A DNA stretch of 64,000 nt from Calothrix sp. C42_A2020_038. GTDB lineage: Bacteria; Cyanobacteriota; Cyanobacteriia; Cyanobacteriales; Nostocaceae. Under the pieces are notes generated by a model. That model saw only the letters and a list, made by a program, of their open reading frames with translations, was not told the DNA's origin and did no database searches. Location: NCBI GenBank assembly GCA_015272395.1, contig JACYLQ010000005.1, positions 62,001-126,000 on the forward strand. The letters are read 5' to 3'. Below, piece after piece: positions 27,655-36,505 of the stretch (its first letter is position 1; every line of letters starts with the position of its first letter). A program made the translations under genes and the position numbers.

Positions 27655-29529
27655 CTACACACTGACTCGATTACGTCCCTGTCTTTTGGATTGAATCATC
27701 GCTTGTTGAGCAGCAGCAATTACTGTGTCAGGATATAACTGCGAATTTGGCTGGATAGTCGCTACCCCTAAACTCATAGTTAAAACCCCTGTGGAAAATT
27801 CTTCTGACTCTGCTTGTGTACGAACTGTAATTCCCAATGCTTGAACACGAGTCCGAATATTTTCTGCTATTTCCACTGCATTATCTGTATCTATTTTAGG
27901 TAATACTACAACAAATTCCTCAACATTATGTCGCGCGATGAAAGCAGCTTGATATTTTACACAATCACACACCGTACTCGTAATTTGCTGCAAAGCTGTA
28001 TTTCCAGCGCTTAAACCATGATATTTGTTGTACGACTTAAAATAGTCAATGTCACACCAAATCAATGATAATGGTAATGATTGTTGCATCCACTGGCGCC
28101 ATTCAGTTTCTAAATATTGCCGAAAGTAGCTGTATGGAGCAAAGTTGTTTATATAAGATTGTCTAAACGGGTCGAATAAAGAATTTTCCTGTTCTAACTG
28201 ACTTTGAAAATATAAACGATACAATTCGCAAGTAATTGAAGCTAGGTTTCCATCCAGTTCTACTAACCCCATGCTTTCCAACTTGTATGCTGCTAATGCA
28301 TCAAGAAAAACACCATCATTACTTTTCAAAACTTGTTGTAGAAAAATAGCTAACTCTGGTTCCTGTTGTAGGATTGCTAAATGACCTCGTAAATGGTCAC
28401 TGTAAATACCAGCTAATGTTGGAGCTTCTAGTAGTAACTTTTGTAAAGGTATCCGTTCTACACACAAGTGATAAAAAGCAAGATTAATTAGATAAGGATG
28501 TCCACCTACCATTGACATTAACTCTTGAATTTGCTGGTCATTCATCCAGTCGATTTGATAGCAAGCAGCTAATAACTTGACTTGCTCATTAGTAAACTGA
28601 GGTAACTTAATCGCTAGTCCAACGTTAAAAGGAGATTGATGCAGTTTTAAAGGAATATATACTTCTGTAGAATGAGCAATTACTAAACGCAATTTTTGCC
28701 AAACTTCATCAACGCGCGCGATTTCATGCCAAAATCGTAGCATTGGTAAAAACTCAGAGGCGATATGCGGATGTTCAAAAACACAATTCACCTCGTTTAG
28801 CACTAAAACTAACGCGATATCGATTTGATTGAGCAAATACTCTTGAAAATAAACCTTACAACTAACCTTGCTACCAATATCTTCATCCCAATAATCATCT
28901 AATCTTGGATTCAGGTTTAATTGTCTGCTGATAAAAGTGCAAAACCAACGTAAAAACTTATCAAGATTGCTAAATATTGCTTGGTCTGCTTCCTGAAAGT
29001 CTAGATAAGCAATTTGATAGTTGTAAGTTCTGGCACTTTTGACTATCTGATTAATAAGGGAATTTTTCCCCATTTTTTTTGGAGCTTTAATTCGGACGAC
29101 ACAACCTGGTTTTGCTATTTCCGCACGAACAAGTTCTTCAATGGGAGGACGGTTGATGTATAAAGCGGAATTTTCTAACAACGGACTATTGGGAAACTCG
29201 ATTTGCCTACTTGCAACTACATCTTCTGTCGGGAGAACCAAATTATCGCGAGTGCTATCTACTACCGCTAAGTTTCGATTTTGTAAATATTGAGTAAGTA
29301 TTAATTGTATGTTTTTTTTAGTAATTTTTTGCCCAACTACGTTAGAAATGTTATTCCACAAGTCAAAACCAATAACCTTGAGATAGTTACTAGAATAATT
29401 AATATTTTGTGCCATGTCGTCATAGCTCTTGCCTATCCAAGATTGACGTATTATGAGTTGCTCAATTGGGCTAAGTTGCCGTGATAGCACAATTTTCTCT
29501 ATAATTTCTAAAGCACTGTCGGCATTCAT
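27655..29529 (-). CDS. vMAP-type HTH, AAA_35 and GGDEF fusion protein
   Basis: A 624-residue signalling protein. Residues 1-85 match the vWA-MoxR-associated-protein N-terminal HTH domain (RQLSPIEQLIIRQSWIGKSY). An AAA_35 P-loop domain follows (about 120-400), with a Walker A-like PKKMGKNSLIN in which the usual Thr/Ser after Lys is Asn, and LVLNEVN at the Walker B position. The C-terminal GGDEF-like domain (about 455-624) has WCDIDYFKSYN but ARHNVEEFVVVL at the signature loop. Both the ATPase and the cyclase sites are thus altered. It is a divergently transcribed paralogue of the next gene. Such conflict/signalling proteins are enriched in multicellular bacteria. Confidence 0.8.
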   Translation of the reverse strand: MNADSALEIIEKIVLSRQLSPIEQLIIRQSWIGKSYDDMAQNINYSSNYLKVIGFDLWNNISNVVGQKITKKNIQLILTQYLQNRNLAVVDSTRDNLVLPTEDVVASRQIEFPNSPLLENSALYINRPPIEELVRAEIAKPGCVVRIKAPKKMGKNSLINQIVKSARTYNYQIAYLDFQEADQAIFSNLDKFLRWFCTFISRQLNLNPRLDDYWDEDIGSKVSCKVYFQEYLLNQIDIALVLVLNEVNCVFEHPHIASEFLPMLRFWHEIARVDEVWQKLRLVIAHSTEVYIPLKLHQSPFNVGLAIKLPQFTNEQVKLLAACYQIDWMNDQQIQELMSMVGGHPYLINLAFYHLCVERIPLQKLLLEAPTLAGIYSDHLRGHLAILQQEPELAIFLQQVLKSNDGVFLDALAAYKLESMGLVELDGNLASITCELYRLYFQSQLEQENSLFDPFRQSYINNFAPYSYFRQYLETEWRQWMQQSLPLSLIWCDIDYFKSYNKYHGLSAGNTALQQITSTVCDCVKYQAAFIARHNVEEFVVVLPKIDTDNAVEIAENIRTRVQALGITVRTQAESEEFSTGVLTMSLGVATIQPNSQLYPDTVIAAAQQAMIQSKRQGRNRVSV

Positions 29530-29984
29530 AATTTAAATTGTGACTGTATAAACTGGACTGGTTTTTCTAAGGCGAATTGATTTACCTTACTCTCCATCAC
29601 CTCTATGGTTAATCATTCAGCATTCAGACATTATATAACTCTTTGCACAAGAATACATAAATGACGGTAATAATTTGAATATGTTTTTGACGGCAACAAA
29701 TATCAAAGTTACTTAATATAGCTATAGAGACTTTCATTCAAATTATGACTGAGATATCTATTGTATAATTTTTCTGAAATTGTGATAGAAATGGCTGTAT
29801 CTACCCAAAGATAGATGTTACAATCTCCAAAGCTAGTTTGATTCCCTCCGTGTTCTAAGTATTTGCAAGAAGTAACAGTCTCTGTTAAGTTACCTGGTCA
29901 ATCTGAAGGAATACACGGTTTTGATTCTGTTCTATAGTTCGTAATCGATAGTGAACATCCTTCTAAGTAAAAAAAATTACCACA
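29530..29984. other. Divergent promoter region between two AAA_35-GGDEF genes
   Basis: A 455-bp AT-rich gap between two divergently transcribed paralogues, expected to contain both promoters. No ORF, terminator hairpin or recognisable operator was found. The plus-strand gene has no clear Shine-Dalgarno sequence before its ATG. Confidence 0.35.
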
Positions 29985-31622
29985 ATGGAGAAAATAGCTA
30001 AAGAGCTTCCTTCTGAACCAGTTAAGCTAGGTTCTGCTTTGTATATAGAACGTCCACCTGTTGAAGCAAAGGTTTGTCAGGAGATTACTAAAGAAGGTTG
30101 TATTATCCGTATCAAGTCACCTCAAAAAATGGGCAAGACTTCTTTAGTGTTGCGATTAATCGAACAAGCAATAAAACTTAATTATTTTACTGTATACATA
30201 GATTTTTTACAAGCAGACGAAGAGATTTTTAGCTCTAATGATAAATTTTTACGTTGGTTTTGCGCTAATATCAGCAAACAGTTGCAGCTAGAATCAATGA
30301 TAAATGATTACTGGGATGCAGAGATTGGCAGTAAGGTTAACTGCACTTTCTATTTAGGGCACTACATATTACCAAAAATTAAGACTCCTTTAGTATTAGT
30401 TATCAATGAATTAAGTCGTATTTTTGAATATTCGACCGTTGCCAGTGATTTTTTAGCTTTACTGCGTTCTTGGTATGAAAGTGCCAGATATGACAGCATT
30501 TGGCGCCAGCTTCGGTTAGTACTGGTTTACTCTACAGAGGTTTATATTCGCTTAAATATCAATCAATCTCCATTTAATGTTGGTTTATCAGTTGAGTTAC
30601 CTGAGTTTACGGTAGAACAGATACAAGAATTAGCGTTGCGTCATCACTTAGATTGGTTTGGACAGGCGGGTAAACGTTATGCTTTTGAGTTAAAGTCTTT
30701 GTTGGGAGGACATCCTTATTTAGTAAGAGTTTTTCTTGACTTTTTGGTTAATAATCATGATATCAAATTTGAGAAGGTGTTGGAAGATGCTCATACGATG
30801 ACAGGAATTTATAGCCATCATCTACGTAGTCTGTTAACAGCAGTTATTAAGCATCCAGAGTTAGTATCTGCACTGAAAGAGCTAATTTATAATACTAAAG
30901 TAACTTTTAATCCGATTATTGCATATAAGTTAGAAAGTTTAGGTTTGGTGAAGCTTGATGAATTCCATTGTACTTTTGCCTGTGAGCTTTATCGAAAGTA
31001 TTTTACTGCCCAAAATTTAGACCAACTTAGTGTTTGGCAGTTTATGAAAAAGTTGCAACAAGAAAATGAAGATTTAAAAAAGACCACAAATACAGATGAA
31101 ATTACTTTACTGAGTAATCGACGCTATTTTGATACTGCCCTGAATCTGTTATGGTTGATGTTGCTTGATGAAGAGGCGCCAATGTCGATGATTTTACTAG
31201 ACATTGACCATTTGAAAATTTACAATCACAGTTATGGACACAAGGCAGGAGATGATTGTTTAAAAAAAGTCGGAAATGTCATTAAAAAAGTTGTGAGCAA
31301 TTTCTCGCAACGTGGTTTATATCAAATTAAAGTTGCTCGTTACAGTGGGGGAGAATTTGCAATATTGGCGCCGGGTCGAACAGTTGATACAACTTTAGAT
31401 ATTGCAGAATCAATTCGCAAACAAGTTAAAGATTTAGGTATCCAGCAAACTCAGAGAGTTTTTGGACTTGCAGCTTCTGTAGTCACTGTGAGTTTGGGCG
31501 TTGTTTGCACGATACCGAGCGAAGATAAATCTCCTTCGATATTGATGGAAATTGCCCGTCAAGCTCTTCATGAGTCCAAGAATAATGGACGAAATTGCAC
31601 TTCTGTTCGATTGATTAATTGA
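29985..31622 (+). CDS. AAA_35-GGDEF fusion protein
   Basis: A 545-residue protein that aligns by eye with the AAA_35 and GGDEF parts of its divergent neighbour but lacks the vMAP HTH. Here the Walker A is canonical (SPQKMGKTSLVLR), and LVLVINELSRIF lies at the Walker B position. The linker (LQQENEDLKKTTNTDE) leads to a GGDEF domain with LLDIDHLKIYN and ARYSGGEFAIL. The signature is SGGEF, close enough to GGEEF that some cyclase activity is conceivable. Among the three GGDEF proteins of this island it is the most intact. Its role is unknown; NTP-dependent signalling to a local effector is an inference. Confidence 0.82.
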   Translation: MEKIAKELPSEPVKLGSALYIERPPVEAKVCQEITKEGCIIRIKSPQKMGKTSLVLRLIEQAIKLNYFTVYIDFLQADEEIFSSNDKFLRWFCANISKQLQLESMINDYWDAEIGSKVNCTFYLGHYILPKIKTPLVLVINELSRIFEYSTVASDFLALLRSWYESARYDSIWRQLRLVLVYSTEVYIRLNINQSPFNVGLSVELPEFTVEQIQELALRHHLDWFGQAGKRYAFELKSLLGGHPYLVRVFLDFLVNNHDIKFEKVLEDAHTMTGIYSHHLRSLLTAVIKHPELVSALKELIYNTKVTFNPIIAYKLESLGLVKLDEFHCTFACELYRKYFTAQNLDQLSVWQFMKKLQQENEDLKKTTNTDEITLLSNRRYFDTALNLLWLMLLDEEAPMSMILLDIDHLKIYNHSYGHKAGDDCLKKVGNVIKKVVSNFSQRGLYQIKVARYSGGEFAILAPGRTVDTTLDIAESIRKQVKDLGIQQTQRVFGLAASVVTVSLGVVCTIPSEDKSPSILMEIARQALHESKNNGRNCTSVRLIN

Positions 31623-31779
31623 AGTTGGGTGCGCTCTTCAAAGGTCTAAAATGTGAACCACGGTTCACATAAGAACTTCAACCTTAGACTTTTAATGACG
31701 AAGCTTTGTTTTCTTAATTGTGATTTTCTGTCTAAAGAACGATACATTAAATATGGTGTTCCGTTGGCTCACGATAAAC

Positions 31780-33762
31780 ATGTGTATCGATTTTGGGCGA
31801 GAAATCTGTGGTCATCTTGAAACTGCAGAAACTAGGGAATGGCTGGTGACGAATGGTATTGGTGGTTATGCGTCGGGAACTGTAGCAGGTTTGTTGACTC
31901 GTCGTTACCACGGGTTATTAGTCGCAGCACTCAGACCCCCACTTGGTCGAACTTTATTGCTCACAAAACTCGATGAGACAGCTGTATACGATAACCACAC
32001 TTACCAGCTACACACTAACCGTTGGGCAGATGGTATTGTTAGTCCACAAGGTTTTCGCTACATTGAACGTTTTACACTTGAAGGTAGTATTCCGACATGG
32101 CGGTTTGCTTGTGCTGATGCTTTATTAGAGAAACGTGTCTGGATGCAGCATGGAGAAAATACAACATATATTCAATATAATTTGCACCGCGCAACTCAAC
32201 CATTGAAATTAACCCTGAAAGCAATGGTTAATTATCGTGATTATCATAGTGATACTAAAGCTGATGGTTGGCAAATGGCTGTTGAGCAAATTTTAGGGGG
32301 AGTTCGTATCGAAGCATATCCCGGTGCGGCGCCGTTATATCTCTTAACTGAGGGTGCTAATGTGTTACTGGTTCACAATTGGTACTATGGGTTTGATTTG
32401 GCAGTAGAACGTTACCGAGGATTAAACGATAGGGAAGACCATCTCCATGCTGCAACGTTTCAAGTTAGTCTTAATCCAGGAGAGTCATTGACATTTGTTG
32501 CAAGTACTAAACATTTAGACCAATGTGATGGAGAGACTGCGTTGAAATCTCATCGTCAAAGTGAGAGTAAATTACTTGGACTATGGAAAAACCAACATCC
32601 AAAGTTAAAAGATTCTCCAGCATGGGTAAAGCAATTAGTACTAGCAGCAGACCAGTTTATCGTTGAACGTCCAGCGCCTGATGAACCTCATGGAAAGACT
32701 ATCATTGCAGGTTATCCCTGGTTTAGTGATTGGGGACGCGATACAATGATTAGTCTACCAGGGTTAACGCTTGCGACAGGAAGACCAGAAATCGCACGTT
32801 TAATTTTGCGTACCTTTGCTAAATACATAAGCCAAGGAATGTTACCAAACCGCTTCCCTGATGCTGGTGAAGTTCCAGAATATAACACTGTTGATGCAAC
32901 GCTATGGTATTTTGAAGCATTACGCGCTTATTATCATGATACCGAAGACGATGATTTAATCGAAGAACTGTTTTCTGTGCTTGCAGATATTATTGACTGG
33001 CATTGTCGTGGAACTCGTTACAATATTCACCTCGATGCTGCTGATGGGTTGTTATATGCTGGAGAAGCAGGAACACAATTAACTTGGATGGATGCCAAAG
33101 TCGATAACTGGGTAGTCACACCACGTATCGGTAAACCAGTGGAAATTAATGCACTTTGGTATAATGCTTTGCGAACAATGGCGAAGTTTGCTCGTAGTAT
33201 CAATAAACCGCACCAAGAATATACAGCAATGGCTGACCGAACTCAAATGCGTTTCGCGCGCTTTTGGAATTCGGACAAAAGCTATTGCTATGATGTTTTA
33301 GATACACCAAACGGAGATGATGCAACACTACGTCCAAACCAACTTTTTGCTGTCTCATTGCCCGAACCTTTACTATCGCAGGCACAACAGCGTTCAGTTG
33401 TCGATATTTGCGCTCGTCATCTGTTAACTTCTTATGGTTTACGTTCCTTGAGTCCAGATGATCACAAATATCAGGGTAATTACGGGGGAAATCAGTATCA
33501 AAGAGATAAGGCATATCACCAAGGAACAACTTGGGGATGGTTGCTAGGTACATTTGTTTCAGCACACCTACGGGCGTATGAAAACCACACATCTGCGCGC
33601 GAATTCCTGGAACCAATCGCCAATCATCTTCGTGATCATGGAGTCGGTAGCTTAAGCGAAATATTTGACGGAGAGGCGCCTTTTACCCCACGAGGATGTA
33701 TCGCTCAAGCTTGGACAGTTGCAGAGATATTAAGGATGTGGGTAATAGTTGGAAAGTATTAA
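31780..33762 (+). CDS. Amylo-alpha-1,6-glucosidase (glycogen debranching enzyme), paralogue 1
   Basis: A 660-residue enzyme of the bacterial glycogen-debranching family, which hydrolyses alpha-1,6 branches. The N-terminal beta-rich domain (REWLVTNGIGGYASGTVAG, LTRRYHGLLVAA) precedes an (alpha/alpha)6 catalytic domain with GYPWFSDWGRDTMISLPGLT, LPNRFPDAGEVPEYNTVDA, LTWMDAKV and RPNQLFAVSLP. The ATG at 31780 (MCIDFGREICG) fits the family start; 20 extra codons upstream look non-homologous. A second, diverged copy lies on the opposite strand about 11.5 kb away. It is probably cytosolic and acts on glycogen turnover. Confidence 0.92.
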   Translation: MCIDFGREICGHLETAETREWLVTNGIGGYASGTVAGLLTRRYHGLLVAALRPPLGRTLLLTKLDETAVYDNHTYQLHTNRWADGIVSPQGFRYIERFTLEGSIPTWRFACADALLEKRVWMQHGENTTYIQYNLHRATQPLKLTLKAMVNYRDYHSDTKADGWQMAVEQILGGVRIEAYPGAAPLYLLTEGANVLLVHNWYYGFDLAVERYRGLNDREDHLHAATFQVSLNPGESLTFVASTKHLDQCDGETALKSHRQSESKLLGLWKNQHPKLKDSPAWVKQLVLAADQFIVERPAPDEPHGKTIIAGYPWFSDWGRDTMISLPGLTLATGRPEIARLILRTFAKYISQGMLPNRFPDAGEVPEYNTVDATLWYFEALRAYYHDTEDDDLIEELFSVLADIIDWHCRGTRYNIHLDAADGLLYAGEAGTQLTWMDAKVDNWVVTPRIGKPVEINALWYNALRTMAKFARSINKPHQEYTAMADRTQMRFARFWNSDKSYCYDVLDTPNGDDATLRPNQLFAVSLPEPLLSQAQQRSVVDICARHLLTSYGLRSLSPDDHKYQGNYGGNQYQRDKAYHQGTTWGWLLGTFVSAHLRAYENHTSAREFLEPIANHLRDHGVGSLSEIFDGEAPFTPRGCIAQAWTVAEILRMWVIVGKY

Positions 33763-33785
33763 ATCAAAAGGGCATAAATAATGTC

Positions 33786-33960
33786 ATGGACGAGCTACGT
33801 TCTAATCCTGAATTAGCGAAAAAACGGCTTCATTGATTAAGTTTTATCCAAAAGCTGCTATAGAAAGAGTTTTTTGTTTAGCTCCTCAACAGTCTTTCCG
33901 ACGAAGAATTAGTTAAAATGTTGTCACCATTAGCAGAGGCTATTGAAAAACTTTACCTTT
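33786..33960 (+). pseudogene. Decayed gene fragment
   Basis: After the debranching gene, short coding-like peptides appear in changing frames: MDELRSNPELAKKRLH in one frame, then FYPKAAIERVFCLAPQQ two bases out of phase, then LLNSLSDEELVKMLSPLAE back in the first frame, with stops between them. Their composition looks like real protein, and the order suggests one small gene broken by at least two frameshifts. The original function is not recognised. Confidence 0.35.
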
Positions 33961-34004
33961 CCCCTCTTTTCATAAGAGAGAGGAAAGGGAGAGATTTTAA
34001 ATTT

Positions 34005-34739
34005 CTATATAATCATACTTTCATTTTCAGATTCTTGGCTGGCATCAATCAACAAAGGCATACCTAATTTTTCTAAATACATTAAACTTGCATGGATTTG
34101 CTGCAATTTACCCCATATTTCTAATTCAAATAAACCATCGTGACATGCATTATCTGGTAAAATTGCACTAGTAATATTAATTGTTAAGCTGAAATCAGAA
34201 ACTAATTTGGATATGATTGGCTGGCGCTGATATCTTTTTAAAATACCTAACTTCAACTTTAATCGTGCGGTTTGATTATGTTCTGTTTCTGGCGTGACTT
34301 GGCCAGATTTGGTATTAGATAAATATTCATACCATTTTTGGGTGATATCATTTTGTGACTGAAGTAGTTGGTATTGATATTGATAATCAAGTTGATGACT
34401 TATAACTATTTGTTCATAATTTATAGTCTTTTGTGGATTACTTTTAATAGTACTTGAATTTGTCAAAATTTCGGATACTTGACTTGGTTTGAGTTGGTTT
34501 GCAATCTCTACTTGCACCAAATCTACACCTAGTACTTGCAAGTAAGATAGACTGTTAGTTAGTTTTTCAGGATTTCCTGATAGTTCGATATTAAACCAAC
34601 CTTCGTTACTGGCGCCCAATGGTGAGGATGCAGCAGTGATATTGAAGATTAAGCCATAACGTGATGTTAATCTAGATATCACAGGTTGTTTGTGATATTT
34701 TCCTGGTAGTCGAATTTGGGTTTGAACTGGTGCTGCCAT
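34005..34739 (-). CDS. Tandem NIL-domain protein
   Basis: A 244-residue soluble protein with two copies of the NIL domain, the small ferredoxin-like fold first seen at the C-terminus of methionine ABC transporter ATPases. Copy 1 (about 7-85) reads QIRLPGKYHKQPVISRLTSR...EGWFNIELSG...YLQVLGVDL. Copy 2 (about 155-240) reads KLGILKRYQRQPIISKLVSD...DGLFELEIWG...YLEKLGMPL. A Gln/Tyr-rich linker joins them. In stand-alone form the domain probably binds a small ligand or mediates dimerisation; nothing shows which. The ATG at 34739 (MAAPVQTQIRL) is preferred to an upstream GTG. Confidence 0.8.
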   Translation of the reverse strand: MAAPVQTQIRLPGKYHKQPVISRLTSRYGLIFNITAASSPLGASNEGWFNIELSGNPEKLTNSLSYLQVLGVDLVQVEIANQLKPSQVSEILTNSSTIKSNPQKTINYEQIVISHQLDYQYQYQLLQSQNDITQKWYEYLSNTKSGQVTPETEHNQTARLKLKLGILKRYQRQPIISKLVSDFSLTINITSAILPDNACHDGLFELEIWGKLQQIHASLMYLEKLGMPLLIDASQESENESMII

Positions 34740-34884
34740 AACGAACCACAAAATAATAAAGTTGAGTGGAATTTTAACCACTTAACACTTATTATACTAC
34801 CAGCCACTTAATTGATTTTTATCTTAAACACTACAGTACTAATGCACTGTTGAGAGCAGAGATAATTTATTTAATTGAGAAAAA

Positions 34885-35055
34885 TTATGACCCTGTTTGC
34901 AGTAATGCCGCACAAACAGCAATCATGAAACAAACAAAAGAATATTTTACGCCTGTTTTATTTTGAGTTATGGCTGCCTTTAACCCCATAAATACAGAAC
35001 CAGCAACCATAACAGCACAAGTTAAATACTGCCAATGCTGTGTAAAAAATATCAT
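34885..35055 (-). CDS. Possible small two-helix membrane protein
   Basis: A 56-residue frame from the ATG at 35055 to the TAA at 34885-34887. It has two hydrophobic segments, YLTCAVMVAGSVFMGLKAA and YSFVCFMIAVCAALLQ, separated by a short charged loop (TQNKTGVKY). The alternation looks like a genuine small membrane protein, and the overlapping plus-strand frame has no such structure. There is no strong Shine-Dalgarno sequence and I recognise no family, so it is tentative. Confidence 0.4.
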   Translation of the reverse strand: MIFFTQHWQYLTCAVMVAGSVFMGLKAAITQNKTGVKYSFVCFMIAVCAALLQTGS

Positions 35056-35224
35056 ATTCAAGAACTCAATATTTATTTATATATCCACAGACTCAATATA
35101 TGCTTGGCCATGTGTGCGCGTCTTCCATCGAATGAATGAATTATATCTAATGCTTTTTGTCATTCATGGCGACTTAGAGGATGTTTGGAAAGTATCAATG
35201 TTAACGCTCAAACCTAACACCTAA

Positions 35225-35248
35225 CCCCTTCCCTGATGCGGGAAGGGG
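35225..35248. repeat. C4/G4 palindromic repeat
   Basis: CCCCTTCCC and GGGAAGGGG form a perfect 9-bp stem around a TGATGC loop. The same kind of hairpin occurs at 60009-60033 and, within a gene, at 39053-39075. These are typical dispersed palindromes of filamentous cyanobacteria. Confidence 0.75.
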
Positions 35249-35431
35249 AACAAGAAAATAAGAAAATAATGGTTTCAAAGCCTCTCCCCGATACGAGGAG
35301 GGGTTTAGCAGAGGGGTCTGGTGTACATTTTTAGACTTTTCAATCCTCTAAACCCTGGCTTGACTTTTTCTCATTAAAGCAACAGATGGTTGTGACTGGC
35401 GCCAGCCAAAACCATATAAACGTCATAAACG

Positions 35432-36316
35432 TCACAATTTTGTTAACAACTCTTGTGTTAACTGCACAAAAGATTTGGAACCAGAAGACTGAGGATTATT
35501 CAAAACCACGGGCATAAAACTATCAACAGCTTTGGCAACATTCATATCCATAGGTATTTGGCTGCTAAAAACTTTTCTGTCACCAAAGTCTTGATAAACA
35601 CGGTTCATTACCTGCTTATAATATCGACCACTAAGCAAATTACCGCTGTACATTGTGAACACGATACCTAGCATCTGAATATCAATCTTTGCTTCTTGTT
35701 CGTGACTATCTTTGAGTTGGGCAATGCGTCTTTCTAACAATTGAATACCAACTATTGATAGTGGTTCTGGTTTGGCTGGCAAAATATAATAGTTACTCGT
35801 TGCCAGTGCGCTGCGCGTTAATAAAGTATAACCGGGAGCGCAATCGAAAATAATAAAGTCATACTCATCACGCACTGGTTCCAATATTTTACTCAGCAGA
35901 ACCCGTTCAAATCGATTCCAAATCGTTTCAAAATCTTTCTCACCCAAAGTTACTGCCTGCTGATGTAACAATTCGGACACCACAAACTCATCGTACAAGT
36001 CGATATCTCCTGGTAACATATCCAAACCCTGTACACCACAAACTTGCCTTTGAATCACATCTTGAATTGTATGACTAGGCGCCTCTTCAGGAGTCATAAT
36101 TTGGTCGATAAGATATCGAAACGTTTTGCCCTGTTTACGACGATTTGCGAACTCAACAGGTGACATGAGACTGAGAGTCGCGCTGATTTGCGTATCTAAA
36201 TCAAGTACCAAAACCTTTTTACCGTGATTTTTTGCCAAACACGTTGCCAAGTTAACGGTGAGAGTTGTTTTACCCACCCCACCCTTCATATTCGCAGTCG
36301 CAATTACACATCCCAT
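35432..36316 (-). CDS. ParA-family ATPase
   Basis: A 294-residue deviant Walker ATPase. The P-loop is KGGVGKTT at residues 11-18, after CVIATANM. The switch region VLVLDLDTQISATLSLM and Walker B YDFIIFDCAPGYTLLTRSAL are intact. The C-terminal half (YYILPAKPEPLSIVGIQLL, LGIVFTMYSGNLLSGRYYK) is longer than in the McdA-like protein elsewhere in the window, closer to Soj/ParA of plasmid and chromosome segregation. No parB-like gene follows. It lies downstream of, and on the same strand as, the FtsK-fusion operon (190-bp gap), so a role in positioning or co-regulation with that operon is conceivable but unproven. Confidence 0.85.
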   Translation of the reverse strand: MGCVIATANMKGGVGKTTLTVNLATCLAKNHGKKVLVLDLDTQISATLSLMSPVEFANRRKQGKTFRYLIDQIMTPEEAPSHTIQDVIQRQVCGVQGLDMLPGDIDLYDEFVVSELLHQQAVTLGEKDFETIWNRFERVLLSKILEPVRDEYDFIIFDCAPGYTLLTRSALATSNYYILPAKPEPLSIVGIQLLERRIAQLKDSHEQEAKIDIQMLGIVFTMYSGNLLSGRYYKQVMNRVYQDFGDRKVFSSQIPMDMNVAKAVDSFMPVVLNNPQSSGSKSFVQLTQELLTKL

Positions 36317-36505
36317 TGGTCAACCCTTCAAATAACGCATTCCCAATCTAATTAGCGTAAAGTCCCGTTATCAGTCGCAAATTTTTGCTTGATTTAAGAT
36401 TCGTCCTTTACATTTACTTACGACAATGCTACCTAACTTATTCTTGATGATATGGACGCGCGAGTCAAAGCGCTTCAACGTAAAAAGCTTTTACCTAAAG
36501 CGTGA

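Larger units (their letters stand above)
34740..35431. other. Intergenic region with a small ORF and a GC-rich hairpin
   Basis: A roughly 690-bp region between two minus-strand genes. It holds a possible 56-residue membrane protein (34885-35055, minus) and a perfect CCCCTTCCC/GGGAAGGGG hairpin at 35225-35248, followed by a related imperfect one near 35281-35304. Both hairpins belong to the dispersed C4/G4 repeats of this genome. The rest shows nothing recognisable. Confidence 0.4.

Noticed and set aside
34970-35224. 84-residue plus-strand ORF
   Set aside because: It is antisense to the more protein-like 56-residue membrane frame and ends in a palindromic repeat.
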